Source: Methanocorpusculum sp. MCE
GTDB lineage: Archaea > Halobacteriota > Methanomicrobia > Methanomicrobiales > Methanocorpusculaceae
Assembly (NCBI GenBank): GCA_003315675.1
Contig: NIZU01000017.1
Location: forward strand, 1 to 18,811
Length of the DNA: 18,811 nt
Direction of reading: 5' to 3'
The position numbers and the translations under genes were made by a program. Below are positions 1-6,400 of this stretch, piece after piece (the first letter of the stretch is position 1; each line of letters opens with the position of its first letter). The notes below the pieces were generated by a model that searched no databases, was not told the DNA's origin, and saw only the letters and a list, made by a program, of their open reading frames with translations.

Positions 1-92
1 TGGAGTTCGAGGTCGCGGACCCGTTCCATGAGGTCGGCATAGTCGCGTTCGAGTTCTTCGAGGCGTTTTTCCATGTTTTCCTGGGATGTCAT
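1..92 (-). CDS. N-terminal fragment of a coiled-coil protein, cut by window edge
   Basis: An open frame reads from an ATG at 92..90 off the left edge, so only about 30 residues are visible. They start MTSQENMEKRLEELERDYAD and continue with a charged heptad-like pattern rich in Glu, Arg and Leu, which indicates a coiled coil. Short N-terminal coiled coils of this kind occur in archaeal proteasome-activating nucleotidases, but the ATPase part is outside the window and the assignment is a guess. The start codon lies only 5 bases from the IS end, so the native promoter and leader have probably been displaced. No good ribosome site sits at normal spacing; a purine-rich GGAGGTGA lies about 40 bases upstream inside the IS-associated sequence. 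Confidence 0.55.
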   Translation of the reverse strand, partial: MTSQENMEKRLEELERDYADLMERVRDLEL

Positions 93-179
93 TTATAGAA
101 GATTGGCTACATCCCTACACCCTCACCTCCCCCCCAAAAAAAAGAAAAATACCCATTATTCCTTGACGTTTTTTTTAAT

Positions 180-896
180 TTACACTCTGTTTTGAATCGT
201 TTTCACCTGATAGATATTATAACAAAATGCAGCCAGCATATTTTTCACTCGTACTCTTTGCAGCGTTGTTACCTTCACCAACCCTGCATGAAAAACATTT
301 TTGATCACTGCATAGGGTCTCTCGCCCTTTGATCTCTTCCTACTTATTCGCAGATTTCTCAGTTTATCTCGTATGCCAATGGGATGCCCTCTCGCTCCCC
401 TTTTCATTGTGGCACTATATCCCTTGCATTTTGCTCCCTGATATCCCCGATCCCGATAGACCACTTCTCCTTTTTCTGAGAGGTCCACCTGACTATCATG
501 AACATTTGCCGTGGTGGTTTCAATGCGTCGAATAAGATCGTGCGTCGTATCCATGATGGTATGAAGTTTATAGCCATAGTGCATTTTGCCGTTCTTGGAC
601 ATGATTTTTCCATCTTTATCCCGTCGTGTTTTTGCCTGATCTCCTCGCGGCGTGTCTTTCTTACAATGACCGGGTTCAGCATACACAAACGTTGCATCCT
701 GAATCATACCTTGTTCAATTTTCAGACCTTTCAGGTCAAGTTGTCTCTGAAACTCCTGCCAGACCAATGTATCAACGCCTGATTCGGACATGCGCTCCCG
801 AAATAACCAGATCGTTGAATTGTCGGGTATTTTGTCAGGACAGCCAAGAGTTCGCAAGATCGAATCTTGCTCACCGTTTCGGGCTAACGCCCTCAC
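180..896 (-). CDS. IS5-family transposase, catalytic part (238 aa)
   Basis: This frame carries the DDE catalytic core. The first Asp is D67 in MIQDATF, the second is D149 in YRDRGY, and the Glu is E192 in KGERPYA, with the surrounding IS5-family arrangement including the KMHYGYKLH motif. Native transposase sequence starts at about residue 17 (LGCPDKIPD); the first 16 residues are encoded by the inserted hairpin segment. The frame opens with a GTG at 896..894 that overlaps the stop of the N-terminal part. All three catalytic residues are present, so decay is limited to the frame break. The last 40 residues are repeated at 18520-18645. It could be a pseudogene or a two-ORF transposase made by coupling. 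Confidence 0.8.
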   Translation of the reverse strand: MRALARNGEQDSILRTLGCPDKIPDNSTIWLFRERMSESGVDTLVWQEFQRQLDLKGLKIEQGMIQDATFVYAEPGHCKKDTPRGDQAKTRRDKDGKIMSKNGKMHYGYKLHTIMDTTHDLIRRIETTTANVHDSQVDLSEKGEVVYRDRGYQGAKCKGYSATMKRGARGHPIGIRDKLRNLRISRKRSKGERPYAVIKNVFHAGLVKVTTLQRVRVKNMLAAFCYNIYQVKTIQNRV

Positions 897-898
897 TT
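847..898. repeat. ~50 bp two-hairpin insertion inside the transposase
   Basis: The segment contains two adjacent small palindromes: GCAAGAT-cga-ATCTTGC at 854-870 and GGGC-taac-GCCC at 881-892. Both are flanked by TTCG on one side and CTC on the other. It separates codons for SFWH from LGCPDKI, which are neighbouring in IS5-family transposases, giving a net insertion of about 50 bases and a frame change. The first hairpin has the same layout as those at 1462 and 2742, which suggests a dispersed short element. The exact insertion edges are inferred from family alignment only. Confidence 0.6.
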
Positions 899-1171
899 AC
901 CATGCCAAAAAGAAAGACGATCATAAATTTCACGTTCAACGGCGAGATCAGACAGATTATACCAGACTTCCAGAAGCTGAATCTTGAACATAAGTATGAC
1001 ATCGACATTGGGATGACCGCCCTTGCCGGATTTATTTGCATACATGGATTCAAGAAGAGGGCGAAACACATCCCAATCAAGTGTTTTACCAACGTCGGAG
1101 AGACGGTCGCCAAGTTTTTCATAACGTTCGTGATATGCCTGGTTGAGACCAAAGCTGCTGAAAGTCCCCAT
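893..1171 (-). CDS. IS5-family transposase, N-terminal part (92 aa)
   Basis: This 92-residue frame begins MGTFSSFGLNQAYHERYEKL and carries the IS5-type N-terminal domain (DUF772 region), including the conserved run ending in LAVEREIYDRLSFWH. It then hits a TGA at 895..893. In intact relatives the frame continues directly from SFxxF into LGCPDKIPD, which here is found in a different frame in the downstream ORF. The break is caused by an inserted hairpin-bearing segment. The stop overlaps the GTG start of the downstream part as GTGA, so translational coupling is possible. The same N-terminus recurs on the plus strand at 18728, which confirms the start codon. Whether the split proteins function is unknown. 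Confidence 0.8.
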   Translation of the reverse strand: MGTFSSFGLNQAYHERYEKLGDRLSDVGKTLDWDVFRPLLESMYANKSGKGGHPNVDVILMFKIQLLEVWYNLSDLAVEREIYDRLSFWHGK

Positions 1172-1247
1172 ACATACTACTCAACGTACGAAAAGAAAGT
1201 ACTTTCTGTCAAAAAAAAGGTTGTTAGAAATTCTCAAAATGAAAAAT

Positions 1248-1536
1248 GGTGGGAAAGATGTAGTGACCTCCCCTGTCCCCCACATGAAACATTCGAAAAT
1301 CAACGAAATGCACGAAAAGGGGGACAGGGGCGGAGGAAAGGATTTTCCTTCACTCAAAATAATCTGGCTGTTCCTCTATTATCCAATATCTCAATCCTCC
1401 GCCCCTGTCACCCTTTTCGTGAATTTCGTTGGCGAGTTGGCGACGAAGTCGACGACCTCAGGAGCAAACCGAAGGTTTGCGAATCTGTGATTTTTCGTGT
1501 GGGGGACGGGGGAGGGTACTATCTGTATCTCCACCC
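1248..1536. repeat. Nested inverted-repeat element in gene-free region
   Basis: This gene-free stretch begins just after the IS end. The inner arms 1301-1337 and 1395-1431 are 37-base inverted copies differing at about three positions and centred on GGACAGGGGCGGAGGA, with a 57-base loop. An outer pair, CCTCCCCTGTCCCCCAC at 1267-1283 and its inverted copy at 1500-1516, matches at 16 of 17 positions. A looser match extends it to about 1248 and 1536. Degenerate TTTCGTG motifs continue to about 1590. No convincing ORF was found; a plus-strand open frame here shows repeat-like low-complexity translation. It may be a non-autonomous mobile element or a structured RNA or terminator region. Confidence 0.6.
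1462..1483. repeat. Short palindrome of the GCAA/TTGC family
   Basis: The palindrome GCAAACC-gaa-GGTTTGC lies at 1464-1480, preceded by GA and followed by GAA. Its outer bases and layout match the hairpins at 851-872 and 2742-2762, while the inner three base pairs differ but still pair. It lies within the outer arms of the 1248-1536 repeat. Confidence 0.6.
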
Positions 1537-1663
1537 AGCTGATTCTTTATTTTTCGTGTTTTTGTGTGTTTTTCGTGCATTTCGTGTGATGGGTGCCGCC
1601 ATCCGCAAAATTACGTACACCAAACCGAGATAAACCCAACAAAAACCGATTCTGTTACCCGAT

Positions 1664-1702
1664 CAAAAAAAAGATTATACCTGATTTTTCCTGAAAAATC
1701 AG
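1664..1702 (-). terminator. Hairpin and T-run terminator after the sdpI remnant
   Basis: On the minus strand the perfect stem CTGATTTTT/AAAAATCAG (1681-1702, 4-base loop) overlaps the stop codon of the sdpI remnant. It is followed after a few bases by a run of eight T residues (1665-1672). The shape fits an intrinsic terminator; archaeal RNA polymerase also stops at T-runs alone. Confidence 0.6.
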
Positions 1703-2311
1703 ATCCCTTTTTTATGCAGATAATATGAGTAGAGGAACGGCGCAGCGATCATCGCGATGATCACCCCGAAAAAGACAGCGGCCCAGATGTAAGCAAGACC
1801 GTAATACATGAGGAACGCAGTCACGATCAGCACAAACCCGCTGATCATCCAGAGATACCCCGCAAACCGGTGAGTCAGCCGGCGACCGGATTCTGTTTTG
1901 TCTTATGCGAGTAGTTCCCAATAATAATAAACACAACGCCCACCAGGACTGGGGCGATGACCTGAATCGGGATATCCGCACCAAGAGCCTTAAAGAGCGT
2001 GACCGGCATAATGACAACCGCGATGAGTGCGACCAGCCAGCGGCAGAACTTCACCAGCATACTCTGGTTCTCATACTCTGGTTCTCCCCGCCGTATTTTC
2101 TGGTCGAAACATTGCAGATAATGTTTATGAGACAGAGAAAGATCGGGAGACCAAACACCACGAGAGCTTTCGGCGCCCAGTTATCCGGATTACCGGCAAA
2201 GTCGAAGTGGATCGCAATCATATCCGGCAGTCGGTCGTACAGCACGACACCCAGCACGATCGGCAGAAGACAGATCACCGACGTGATGATCAGGGTTTTA
2301 TCAATTTTCAT
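1699..2311 (-). pseudogene. sdpI: SdpI/DUF1648-type membrane protein, frameshifted
   Basis: SdpI-family proteins are multi-pass membrane proteins that sequester their ArsR-type repressor and give immunity in the Bacillus SDP toxin system. Here the N-terminal DUF1648 part (LPDMIAIHFDFAGNPDNW) is intact. An exact 14-base tandem duplication at 2059-2086 then shifts the frame; removing one copy joins GGENQSM to LVKFCRW perfectly. A second break near 1885 removes about 13-16 residues normally found between HKTKQN and the THRFAG motif and shifts the frame again. The last segment (RLTHRFAGYLWMISG, then a hydrophobic stretch) runs to a stop at 1701..1699. The start overlaps the upstream repressor by 11 bases and has GAGGT at good spacing, so the pair was one operon. 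Confidence 0.8.
2059..2086. repeat. 14 bp exact tandem duplication in sdpI
   Basis: The unit ATACTCTGGTTCTC occurs twice head to tail (2059-2072 and 2073-2086) with no mismatch. Deleting one unit restores the SdpI frame: the ORF starting at 2311 and the one ending at 1875 are then in register (237 bases, 79 codons between reference points). It is therefore a recent duplication inside a once-intact gene. Confidence 0.85.
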
Positions 2312-2585
2312 TTTGTACCTCTTTGAACTGGGAAATCCAACACATAAGCTCCTCGAACACCGAAAGATTCAGCTCGTAATACACGAAGTTCTTGTACTTC
2401 GTCTCCGTCACAAGATCCGCTTTTTTGAGCTGAGACAGATGATACGAAATCGTCGCTCCGGTCATATCGAAGTGCCCGGCGATATCGCCGGCAGACATCT
2501 TCCCCTCTTTCAAGAGCGTGAGGATCTCGCGCCTGACCGGATCGGATAATGCTTTGAATGTCTCGGGAAATCCCATATTACTCAT
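2301..2585 (-). CDS. sdpR: SdpR-like ArsR-family transcriptional repressor (94 aa)
   Basis: The whole 94-residue protein is a winged helix-turn-helix of the ArsR type: FKALSDPVRREILTLLKEG, then SAGDIAGHFDMTGATISYHL as the recognition helix region, then the wing around VTETKYKNFVYYEL. It lacks the metal-binding Cys motif of ArsR/SmtB sensors and matches the SdpR/autorepressor branch. It is followed by an overlapping sdpI-type gene, the classic SdpR-SdpI order, in which membrane SdpI binds SdpR. A perfect 7-6-7 inverted repeat just upstream is a likely autoregulatory site. Because sdpI is broken, the repressor may now be unregulated. The start could be this ATG or the ATG three codons later. 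Confidence 0.88.
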   Translation of the reverse strand: MSNMGFPETFKALSDPVRREILTLLKEGKMSAGDIAGHFDMTGATISYHLSQLKKADLVTETKYKNFVYYELNLSVFEELMCWISQFKEVQNEN

Positions 2586-2605
2586 ACTCTGTTGTCTGCG
2601 AAACT

Positions 2606-2625
2606 ATTTAGATGTTTTTCTAAAT
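2606..2625 (-). promoter_or_regulatory. Candidate SdpR operator (7-6-7 inverted repeat)
   Basis: On the minus strand ATTTAGA-aaaaca-TCTAAAT is a perfect inverted repeat ending about 20 bases before the sdpR start codon. It is AT-rich and overlaps the region where a TATA element or initiator would be expected. ArsR-family repressors bind similar short palindromes at their own promoters. The function is inferred from position and symmetry. Confidence 0.6.
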
Positions 2626-2709
2626 TGATGAATTTCGAAATAGATTGGGGAAGACGGAGTACGGATAAGATGTATTTTGATTTCGTGTAATGCATTCGTG
2701 TAGACATAA

Positions 2710-2802
2710 GAGAAAAAACCAACCGCGAATCGGCGCGAATCTCGCAAGCCTTTGGCTTGCTCTCAGAATCGGATTTGCGCCGATTCGCGGTTGGTTTTTC
2801 TC
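2710..2802. repeat. Long imperfect inverted repeat with inner hairpin
   Basis: Arms of about 31 bases (2710-2741 and 2772-2802) are complementary except for one extra A and one mismatch; the core is CCAACCGCGAATCGGCGC. The loop contains a further perfect palindrome, GCAAGCC-ttt-GGCTTGC (2744-2760), so the whole folds as a two-tier cruciform or RNA hairpin. It lies in the 318-base gap between the divergent genes sdpR and the TfoX-like gene. I see no credible gene there; an ORF across it on the minus strand only translates the palindrome. Confidence 0.8.
2742..2762. repeat. Short palindrome of the GCAA/TTGC family
   Basis: The loop hairpin GCAAGCC-ttt-GGCTTGC is flanked by CTC and TC. It has the same outer bases as the hairpins at 851 and 1462, with different but pairing inner bases. 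Its position at the centre of a larger palindrome suggests either insertion or co-evolution as one structured unit. Confidence 0.6.
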
Positions 2803-2903
2803 ATGCTTCCACACCCAGCCATACCCTTTCCCGAAATGGATCAACACTAACACCGCGTAAGATTAACGTCCCCTCCTGCCAATAGATTCCTTAGGTAAAA
2901 CCC

Positions 2904-3170
2904 ATGGGCGAACTTGCATCGTTACCCAACATCGGCAAAGACACCGAAGAAAAACTGAACAAAGTCGGGATCACCACAGCCGCACAGCTGCGTGAGGCCG
3001 GCAGCAAAAAAGCCTGGCTGATGATCAGATCGATCGACGAAACCGCATGCCTTCACCGGCTCTACGGCCTTGAAGGAGCGGTTTTGGGCGTAAAAAAATC
3101 GGCTCTCCCTGCCGAAACGAAAAAAAATCTAAAGGAGTTCTACGCCTCCTTCACTCAAAAAACGGCCTAA
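2904..3170 (+). CDS. TfoX C-terminal-domain protein (88 aa)
   Basis: The 88 residues match the stand-alone TfoX C-terminal domain, a helix-hairpin-helix-like fold. The visible pattern is LPNIGKDTEEKLNKVGITTAAQL, then the conserved Gly-Ser-Lys-Lys-Ala-Trp stretch, then ACLHRLYGLEGAVLG. In bacteria the full TfoX (Sxy) regulates competence; single-domain versions are common in archaea and Firmicutes, where the role is unknown, though nucleic-acid binding is plausible. An AGGT lies 8 bases before the ATG. The gene stands alone on the plus strand, and its stop overlaps by 4 bases the stop of the convergent small membrane-protein gene. Confidence 0.85.
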   Translation: MGELASLPNIGKDTEEKLNKVGITTAAQLREAGSKKAWLMIRSIDETACLHRLYGLEGAVLGVKKSALPAETKKNLKEFYASFTQKTA

Positions 3171-3367
3171 TTCTCCTCTTTTTTAAACTTCGAATACTTC
3201 CCTCCGATAATAATGATCACCCCTACAAAGATCCCGACAATCATCAGGATAAAGTTGTAGCCTGACAATACCACTGCCGATCCTATAATAACGGCAACAC
3301 CGAGCAGAACCAGAGCGGTCGAAAGAACCCCCCCGTCTTTGGTAAGATACTCGAAAAATTTAGTCAT
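3167..3367 (-). CDS. Small two-helix membrane protein (66 aa)
   Basis: I do not recognise a family. The protein has a short charged N-terminus (MTKFFEYLTKDGG), a hydrophobic segment at about residues 16-34, a Gly/Asn turn, a second very hydrophobic segment at about 38-54, and a basic tail ending KFKKEEN. This is a hairpin topology with both ends probably in the cytoplasm. It converges with the TfoX-like gene, overlapping by 4 bases, and is divergent from purL with about 130 bases between the start codons. Base composition is like its neighbours. Small hairpin proteins of this type are common and usually uncharacterised in methanogens. Confidence 0.6.
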   Translation of the reverse strand: MTKFFEYLTKDGGVLSTALVLLGVAVIIGSAVVLSGYNFILMIVGIFVGVIIIIGGKYSKFKKEEN

Positions 3368-3448
3368 ACATGATAAGATGCATGCCGAACAATTATAAAA
3401 CTATGGGCCGCAAAAGACCGTTACGGGAACAGTTAATTTGCATGCATA

Positions 3449-3462
3449 GCCTACATATAGGC
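3449..3462 (+). promoter_or_regulatory. Palindromic TATA-like element upstream of purL
   Basis: GCCTA-cata-TAGGC is a perfect 5-4-5 inverted repeat containing ACATATA, 36-49 bases before the purL start codon. It sits where an archaeal TATA box would lie for a transcript starting near 3480. The symmetry could mark an operator overlapping the promoter. GGAAAGGG at 3482-3489 could serve as the ribosome site. Confidence 0.4.
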
Positions 3463-3497
3463 ATAGGAACGTCCGGGTACAGGAAAGGGATACTGAT

Positions 3498-6400
3498 ATG
3501 GTTTACAGGATATTTGTTGAGAAAAAACCCGCACTGGCAAACGAAGCACGCTCAATTCAGAACGAACTGCAGAGTCTGCTCGGCATTAAGGAACTGACAT
3601 CGGTCAGAATAATCAACCGGTACGATGTCGAAAATATAGAAAAACCGCTGTTCGATTACGCAAAGTCGAAGGTCTTCTCCGAACCCCAGCTGGATATAAC
3701 ATACGACGAGCTGGAGCCGGTCAAGGGCGAAATCATGTTTGCCGTCGAGTATCTGCCGGGTCAGTTCGACCAGAGGGCAGACAGCGCCGCCCAATGTATC
3801 CAGCTGATCTCCCAGGGAGAACGGCCGCTCGTAAACACAGCACGCGTGTATATTCTCAAAGGAAAAATCTCCAAAGAACAGCTGCTTGCGATCAAAAAAT
3901 ATGTGATCAACCCGGTCGAGAGCAGAGAAGCATCTCTGGATAAACCGGCGACCCTTTCCGTATCCTACCATATCCCGAAAACCGTCGAAACACTTACCGG
4001 ATTCACCAAACTGGATGAAAAAGGCCTCGCCCCCCTTATCCGCGAACTGGGTCTTGCGATGGATCTGGATGACATTCGATTCAGCCAGCAGTATTTTATC
4101 AAAGAAAACCGGGACCCGACGATCACCGAGATTAGGATGATCGATACCTACTGGTCGGATCACTGCCGCCACACGACGTTTTTAACGACGATCGACAAGG
4201 TAACGACAGAGAGCCCGCTGCTGCAAAAAGCATACGACGAGTATCTCGCGGTCAGAAAAGCCGTCGGCCGGGACAAACCGGTCAATCTGATGGATATCGC
4301 GACGATCGCCGTACGATATCTCAAACAGGCAGGAAAACTCGAGAAGCTGGACGAGTCCCCCGAGATCAATGCATGTACGGTGAAGATCACGGTGAACGTG
4401 GAAGGACAGGACGAGGACTGGCTTCTGCTGTTCAAAAACGAGACCCACAATCACCCGACCGAGATCGAACCGTTCGGCGGAGCGGCGACCTGTCTCGGGG
4501 GGGCGATCCGCGATCCACTTTCGGGCCGGGCCTACGTGTATTCGGCGATGCGGCTGACGGGAGCCGGAAACCCCCTGACTCCCGTGAGCGAGACGCTGGT
4601 TGGAAAACTTCCGCAGCGAAAGATCGTCTCGACGGCGGCGGCGGGCTACAGTTCGTACGGAAACCAGATCGGGCTTGCGACCGGCATTGTCGATGAGCTC
4701 TATCATCCGGGATATGTGGCAAAACGGATGGAAGTCGGAGCCGTTATCGGGGCAGTCCCCATGGAAAATGTCCGGCGCGAGGTCCCTAAAGACGGGGATG
4801 TCGTGATCCTTTTAGGTGGACGGACCGGCAGAGACGGATGCGGAGGAGCTGCCGGCTCCTCGAAGTCCCATACGGTCGCTTCCCTTACGAGCTGCGTAGC
4901 GGAAGTCCAGAAGGGAAATGCCCCCGAGGAGCGGAAGATCCAGCGGCTGTTTAGAAACAAGGAAGCTTCCCGTCTTATAAAACGCAGCAATGATTTCGGC
5001 GCTGGCGGGGTCTCGGTCGCGATCGGCGAGCTTGCCGAGGGGCTGGAGATCGATCTGAACGCGGTCCCGAAAAAGTATGAAGGTCTTGACGGGACCGAAC
5101 TCGCGATCAGCGAATCGCAGGAGAGGATGGCGGTCGTCGTGGACAAGAAAGACGCGGAAACGTTCCGCTCTCTCGCTCACGCGGAAAATCTCGAAGCAAC
5201 GGTCGTTGCCCGGGTCACAAAGAATCCCCGGCTGATCATGACCTGGAACGGGAAAAAGATCGTCGATATCTCCCGTGCATTTCTGGATACGAACGGGACG
5301 GAAAAACACATCGAGATCGAACTTGCGGATCCAATGCCGTTTGCAAAAGAGGTCGGCGACGGGTTTGCCGAGAATTATGAAAAGCTCGCCGGCGACTTAA
5401 ACAGCTGTTCGAGGAAGGGACTTTCCGAGCGGTTCGACTCGACCGTCGGCGCCGGAACGGTCCTTATGCCGTTTGGCGGGAAATATCAGCTGACCCCGAT
5501 CCAGGCGATGGTGAACAAGATCTCGGTGGAGAAAAGCGATACCGACGACTGCTCGCTGATGGCATGGGGATTCAACCCGATGATCTCGGAAAAGAGTCCA
5601 TATCATGGGGCATACCTCGCGGTCGTCGAAAGCGTCTCAAAACTGATCGCGACCGGAGCTGAGTTTTCGGACGTGTATCTTTCTTTCCAGGAGTACTTCG
5701 AGAAGCCGGGCAGGGATCCGAAACGCTGGGGTAAGCCGATGAGCGCACTCCTTGGGGCATTCGCCGCCCAGATGGGACTCGGCGTCGGTGCGATCGGCGG
5801 GAAGGATTCAATGAGTGGTTCCTTCGAGAAACTAGATGTCCCCCCAACACTGATTTCGTTTGCCGTGACCACGGAGAAGATCGAAAACATCGTCACGAAC
5901 GAGTTCAAGAGTCCGGGCCACAAGGTCGTTCTGCTGAAAGCGGAGTATGATGAAAACGGTCTCCCGAAGGCGGAGTCGCTGACCGCAAATTATCATCTGG
6001 TAACTCAGCTGATGAGAGACGGAAAAGTCCTCTCATGTTATACTCCTTCCCTTGGGGGCATCGCCGAAGCCGTGTTAAAAATGGCATTCGGGAACATGAT
6101 CGGATTCGTGTACGACAGCAGTATCGATCCAAAAGACATCTTCGGATACAACTACGGAGCGTTTGTTCTCGAACTCGCCGATGATTCCGAGGTCGGCGTC
6201 CCCTTAGGCATGACGACGCCGGAAGCGTTCATCCGGTATGCCGGCGTAAAACTTCCGCTGGAAACGCTGCTGAACACATACGAAGCAAAACTGGAATCGG
6301 TGTATCCGTGCAATATTCCGCAAGGCTCGGGCAGGATCAAAAAGATCAAGTACGAGACACGAAGTCTCATCAAACCGCGGGAGCTGACTGCCCATCCGCG

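Larger units (their letters stand above)
98..1235 (-). mobile_element. IS5-family insertion sequence, about 1.14 kb
   Basis: The element contains a DDE transposase on the minus strand. Its transposase-proximal end (GAGAATTTCTAACAACC, read inward from 1235) recurs at 18646 and, as a stub, at 13123-13159. The other end is taken as GAAGATTGGCTACATCC at 98-114, which matches the first end at 10 of 17 positions and also recurs at 18446. No clear target duplication flanks the copy (left flank ends TATA, right flank begins AAAA), so the left boundary is uncertain; the C/T-rich tract at 115-145 could belong to the host or to another repeat. The transposase reading frame is interrupted, so this copy may not be autonomous. 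Confidence 0.75.

Noticed and set aside
626..1633. 335-codon plus-strand open frame
   Set aside because: It is antisense to the transposase and then runs through the palindromic repeats; the translation has no domain pattern and is low-complexity Phe/Arg-rich.
1248..2800. CRISPR array or leader
   Set aside because: The palindromes are not regularly spaced direct repeats and no cas genes are present.
2620..2853. 77-codon minus-strand frame across the cruciform
   Set aside because: Its translation mostly reads the two arms of the palindrome and shows no protein family features.
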